In this document: positions 50,882 through 51,985 of the stretch, in pieces
How positions within the stretch are numbered: the first letter of the stretch is position 1
Layout of the letters: the number at the start of each line of letters is the position of its first letter
Source of the DNA: Afipia sp. 64-13
Lineage (GTDB): Bacteria > Pseudomonadota > Alphaproteobacteria > Rhizobiales > Xanthobacteraceae
NCBI GenBank assembly: GCA_001897755.1
Contig: MKUJ01000018.1
Coordinates: 116,704 to 168,688, forward strand
Length of the DNA: 51,985 nucleotides
Direction: 5' to 3'
Program-made: the position numbers and the translations under genes
The notes under the pieces: model-generated
The model's input: only the letters and a program-made list of their open reading frames with translations
What the model was told of the DNA's origin: nothing
Database searches by the model: none

Positions 50882-51370
50882 CTAATCCCGCGTGCTGAGG
50901 ATCTTGAACAGCGGCGTCAGGTAGGAGAGCTCCTGACCGCTGGTCGGCGTGGTGCGCGTGATGAAGTCGAAGATGCGGCCGTCCCTGAGGCCGTAATTGG
51001 CGATGCGCTGCACCCGGCGATCCTTGTCGAAATAGATTGCGATCACGCGCTGGTCGATCACCTGCTGGCGCATGAAGGCGACTTTGCGCTCGGTGCGCTG
51101 CGAGATGTAGTAGAACACCTCGCCGTTCAGCGTCGCGACCGTGGAGGGCGTGCCCATCACGATCAGCACCTGGTCCTGGCTGGCGCCGAGCGGGATCTGC
51201 TCGAGCGCGCCGGCCGGCAGGATGTAGCCCTTCTGGAACTGCTCGCCGGTGCAGCCGCCGAGCACGGCGCAGACCGCAAGCGCGGCCGCCGCGAGGCGCA
51301 AGCCACGAGGGCGCAGCCACCGCGTGCGGGGTGTCCGGGTCTGCCGGCTTGCGTCGGGGCTCACGATCAT
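50882..51370 (-). CDS. bamE: Outer-membrane assembly lipoprotein, BamE (SmpA/OmlA) family
   Basis: BamE is a small lipoprotein of the outer-membrane beta-barrel assembly complex. From the ATG at 51370 the 162-residue protein has an Arg-rich leader, a hydrophobic stretch and the lipobox LGGC (Cys40), so the mature part is anchored by lipid. The SmpA/OmlA domain follows: GYILPAGALEQIPLGASQDQVLIVMGTPS, then VFYYISQRTERKVAFM and RVIAIYFDKDRRVQRIANYGLRDGRIFD. Starts further upstream (to 51466) only lengthen the leader. It is divergent from the cytochrome chaperone gene, 140 bases apart. Confidence 0.88.
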   Translation of the reverse strand: MIVSPDASRQTRTPRTRWLRPRGLRLAAAALAVCAVLGGCTGEQFQKGYILPAGALEQIPLGASQDQVLIVMGTPSTVATLNGEVFYYISQRTERKVAFMRQQVIDQRVIAIYFDKDRRVQRIANYGLRDGRIFDFITRTTPTSGQELSYLTPLFKILSTRD

Positions 51371-51510
51371 CTCGGCCAAAGGGGCTATCCTCTTGCATGA
51401 CCACGCAATGCGCTCTTGCATCGCGTGGTGCGTTGACGTACCCGGCAGGACTTCCGATTGCAACACGTCCGAACGCCGCCGCAGGCCGGTGGCCCGATGC
51501 GGAGCCAGTA

Positions 51511-51985
51511 ATGCTTTGGCCGTTCAAACACTTCCGGAGTTCTGCCCCGTCCGGCGGCACCATTGAAGCGATCTATGGCATGATCGTGGCGCAGGCACGA
51601 CAACCGGCATTTTACGCCAGTCTCGATGTGCCCGACACGGTGAACGGCCGGTTCGACATGCTGGTGCTGCATCTGTGGCCGGTGCTGCGCCGGCTGCGCG
51701 CCGTGGCTGCGGCCGATCTCGCCCAGCAGTTGTTCGACCGTTTCTGCACCGACATGGACGGCAATCTGCGCGAAATGGGCGTCGGCGATCTCACCGTGCC
51801 GAAACGGATGCAGGCGTTCGGCGAGGCGTTTTACGGCCGCACCGCCGCCTATGATGCCGCGCTGGCCGCCGGCGGCGAGGCGCTGGCCGCCGCGATCGAC
51901 CGCAACGTCCTCAACGGCGCGCACCCGGACCGTGCGGCGCAGATCGCCGCCTACATGACCACCGTGCTGGCCGCGCTGGAGCCGC
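51511..51985 (+). CDS. Ubiquinol-cytochrome c chaperone family protein, 3'-truncated by window edge
   Basis: The frame runs open to the window end with 158 codons seen. It encodes MLWPFKHFRSSAPSGGTIEAIYGMIVAQARQPAFYASLDVPDTVNGRFDMLVLHLWPVLRRLR in pieces, and then LAQQLFDRFCTDMDGNLREMGVGDLTVPKRM. These match the CBP3 / UPF0174 family (ubiquinol-cytochrome c chaperone), which helps assembly of cytochrome bc1 in mitochondria and alphaproteobacteria. GGAGCC lies 5 bases before the ATG. The missing part is only the C-terminal end, as family members have about 170-200 residues. It is divergent from bamE. Confidence 0.9.
   Translation, partial: MLWPFKHFRSSAPSGGTIEAIYGMIVAQARQPAFYASLDVPDTVNGRFDMLVLHLWPVLRRLRAVAAADLAQQLFDRFCTDMDGNLREMGVGDLTVPKRMQAFGEAFYGRTAAYDAALAAGGEALAAAIDRNVLNGAHPDRAAQIAAYMTTVLAALEP

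Overview
This window is a core chromosomal segment of a high-GC alphaproteobacterium, most likely a member of the Bradyrhizobium / Rhodopseudomonas / Nitrobacter / Afipia group (order Hyphomicrobiales). The placement rests on the porin type (mature start ADLPVKAKAVEYVKVC), the gene order dapA-mscL-smpB and rpoZ-rsh-pdxJ-acpS-lepB-rnc-era-recO, the order hemB-DUF6163-ldtR-glyA-nrdR-ribD-ribE-ribH-nusB-thiL, the Mg-type HemB, and several families of palindromic intergenic repeats typical of these genomes. I cannot name the species from sequence alone. No phage, transposase, plasmid gene or CRISPR array is visible.

Layout. 1-6.8 kb: the end of a CPBP protease, ruvX, and an amidotransferase cluster (gatC, a 65-residue Cys-containing protein, gatA, a hypothetical, an AroQ-type chorismate mutase, a patatin-like lipoprotein, gatB). 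6.8-8.35 kb: a gene-poor island with a 30-residue lysine-rich histone-like protein and a tandem array of small hairpins whose stems differ while pairing is kept. 8.35-11 kb: a Sel1-like protein, a large TPR/GT41 O-GlcNAc-transferase-like protein and tRNA-Ser(GCU). 11.6-17 kb: a major porin with a clear terminator, an alpha/beta hydrolase and a soluble lytic transglycosylase. 17.2-19.8 kb: dapA, mscL, smpB and a peroxiredoxin. 20-31 kb: a family 5-type uracil-DNA glycosylase and an overlapping NYN-domain RNase, then rpoZ, rsh, pdxJ-acpS, the translationally coupled lepB-rnc-era-membrane protein chain, recO and a Gly/Tyr-rich secreted protein. 31-37.2 kb: parC, trmO, mntH with a probable manganese operator, and bpt. 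37.4-41.5 kb: an RDD protein, hemB, a DUF6163 membrane protein, ldtR and a membrane-anchored unknown. 42-48 kb: glyA, nrdR, ribD, ribE, ribH, nusB, thiL. 48.2-52 kb: the H+-pyrophosphatase hppA, an RMF/CrpP-like 48-residue protein, a BamE-type lipoprotein and the start of a divergent ubiquinol-cytochrome c chaperone gene.

Functionally this is a housekeeping region: tRNA amidation, stringent response and transcription (rsh, rpoZ, nusB), translation rescue (smpB), RNA processing (rnc, era, NYN), DNA topology and repair (parC, recO, ruvX, udg), cofactors (pdxJ, hemB, ribDEH, thiL, glyA), envelope (slt, porin, bamE, lepB) and ion or energy handling (mntH, hppA, mscL). The least explained parts are the island at 6.8-8.35 kb, the small proteins at 1528, 7426, 41718 and 50530, and the mosaic intergenic repeats, which build up most strongly at 34.1-34.6 kb.
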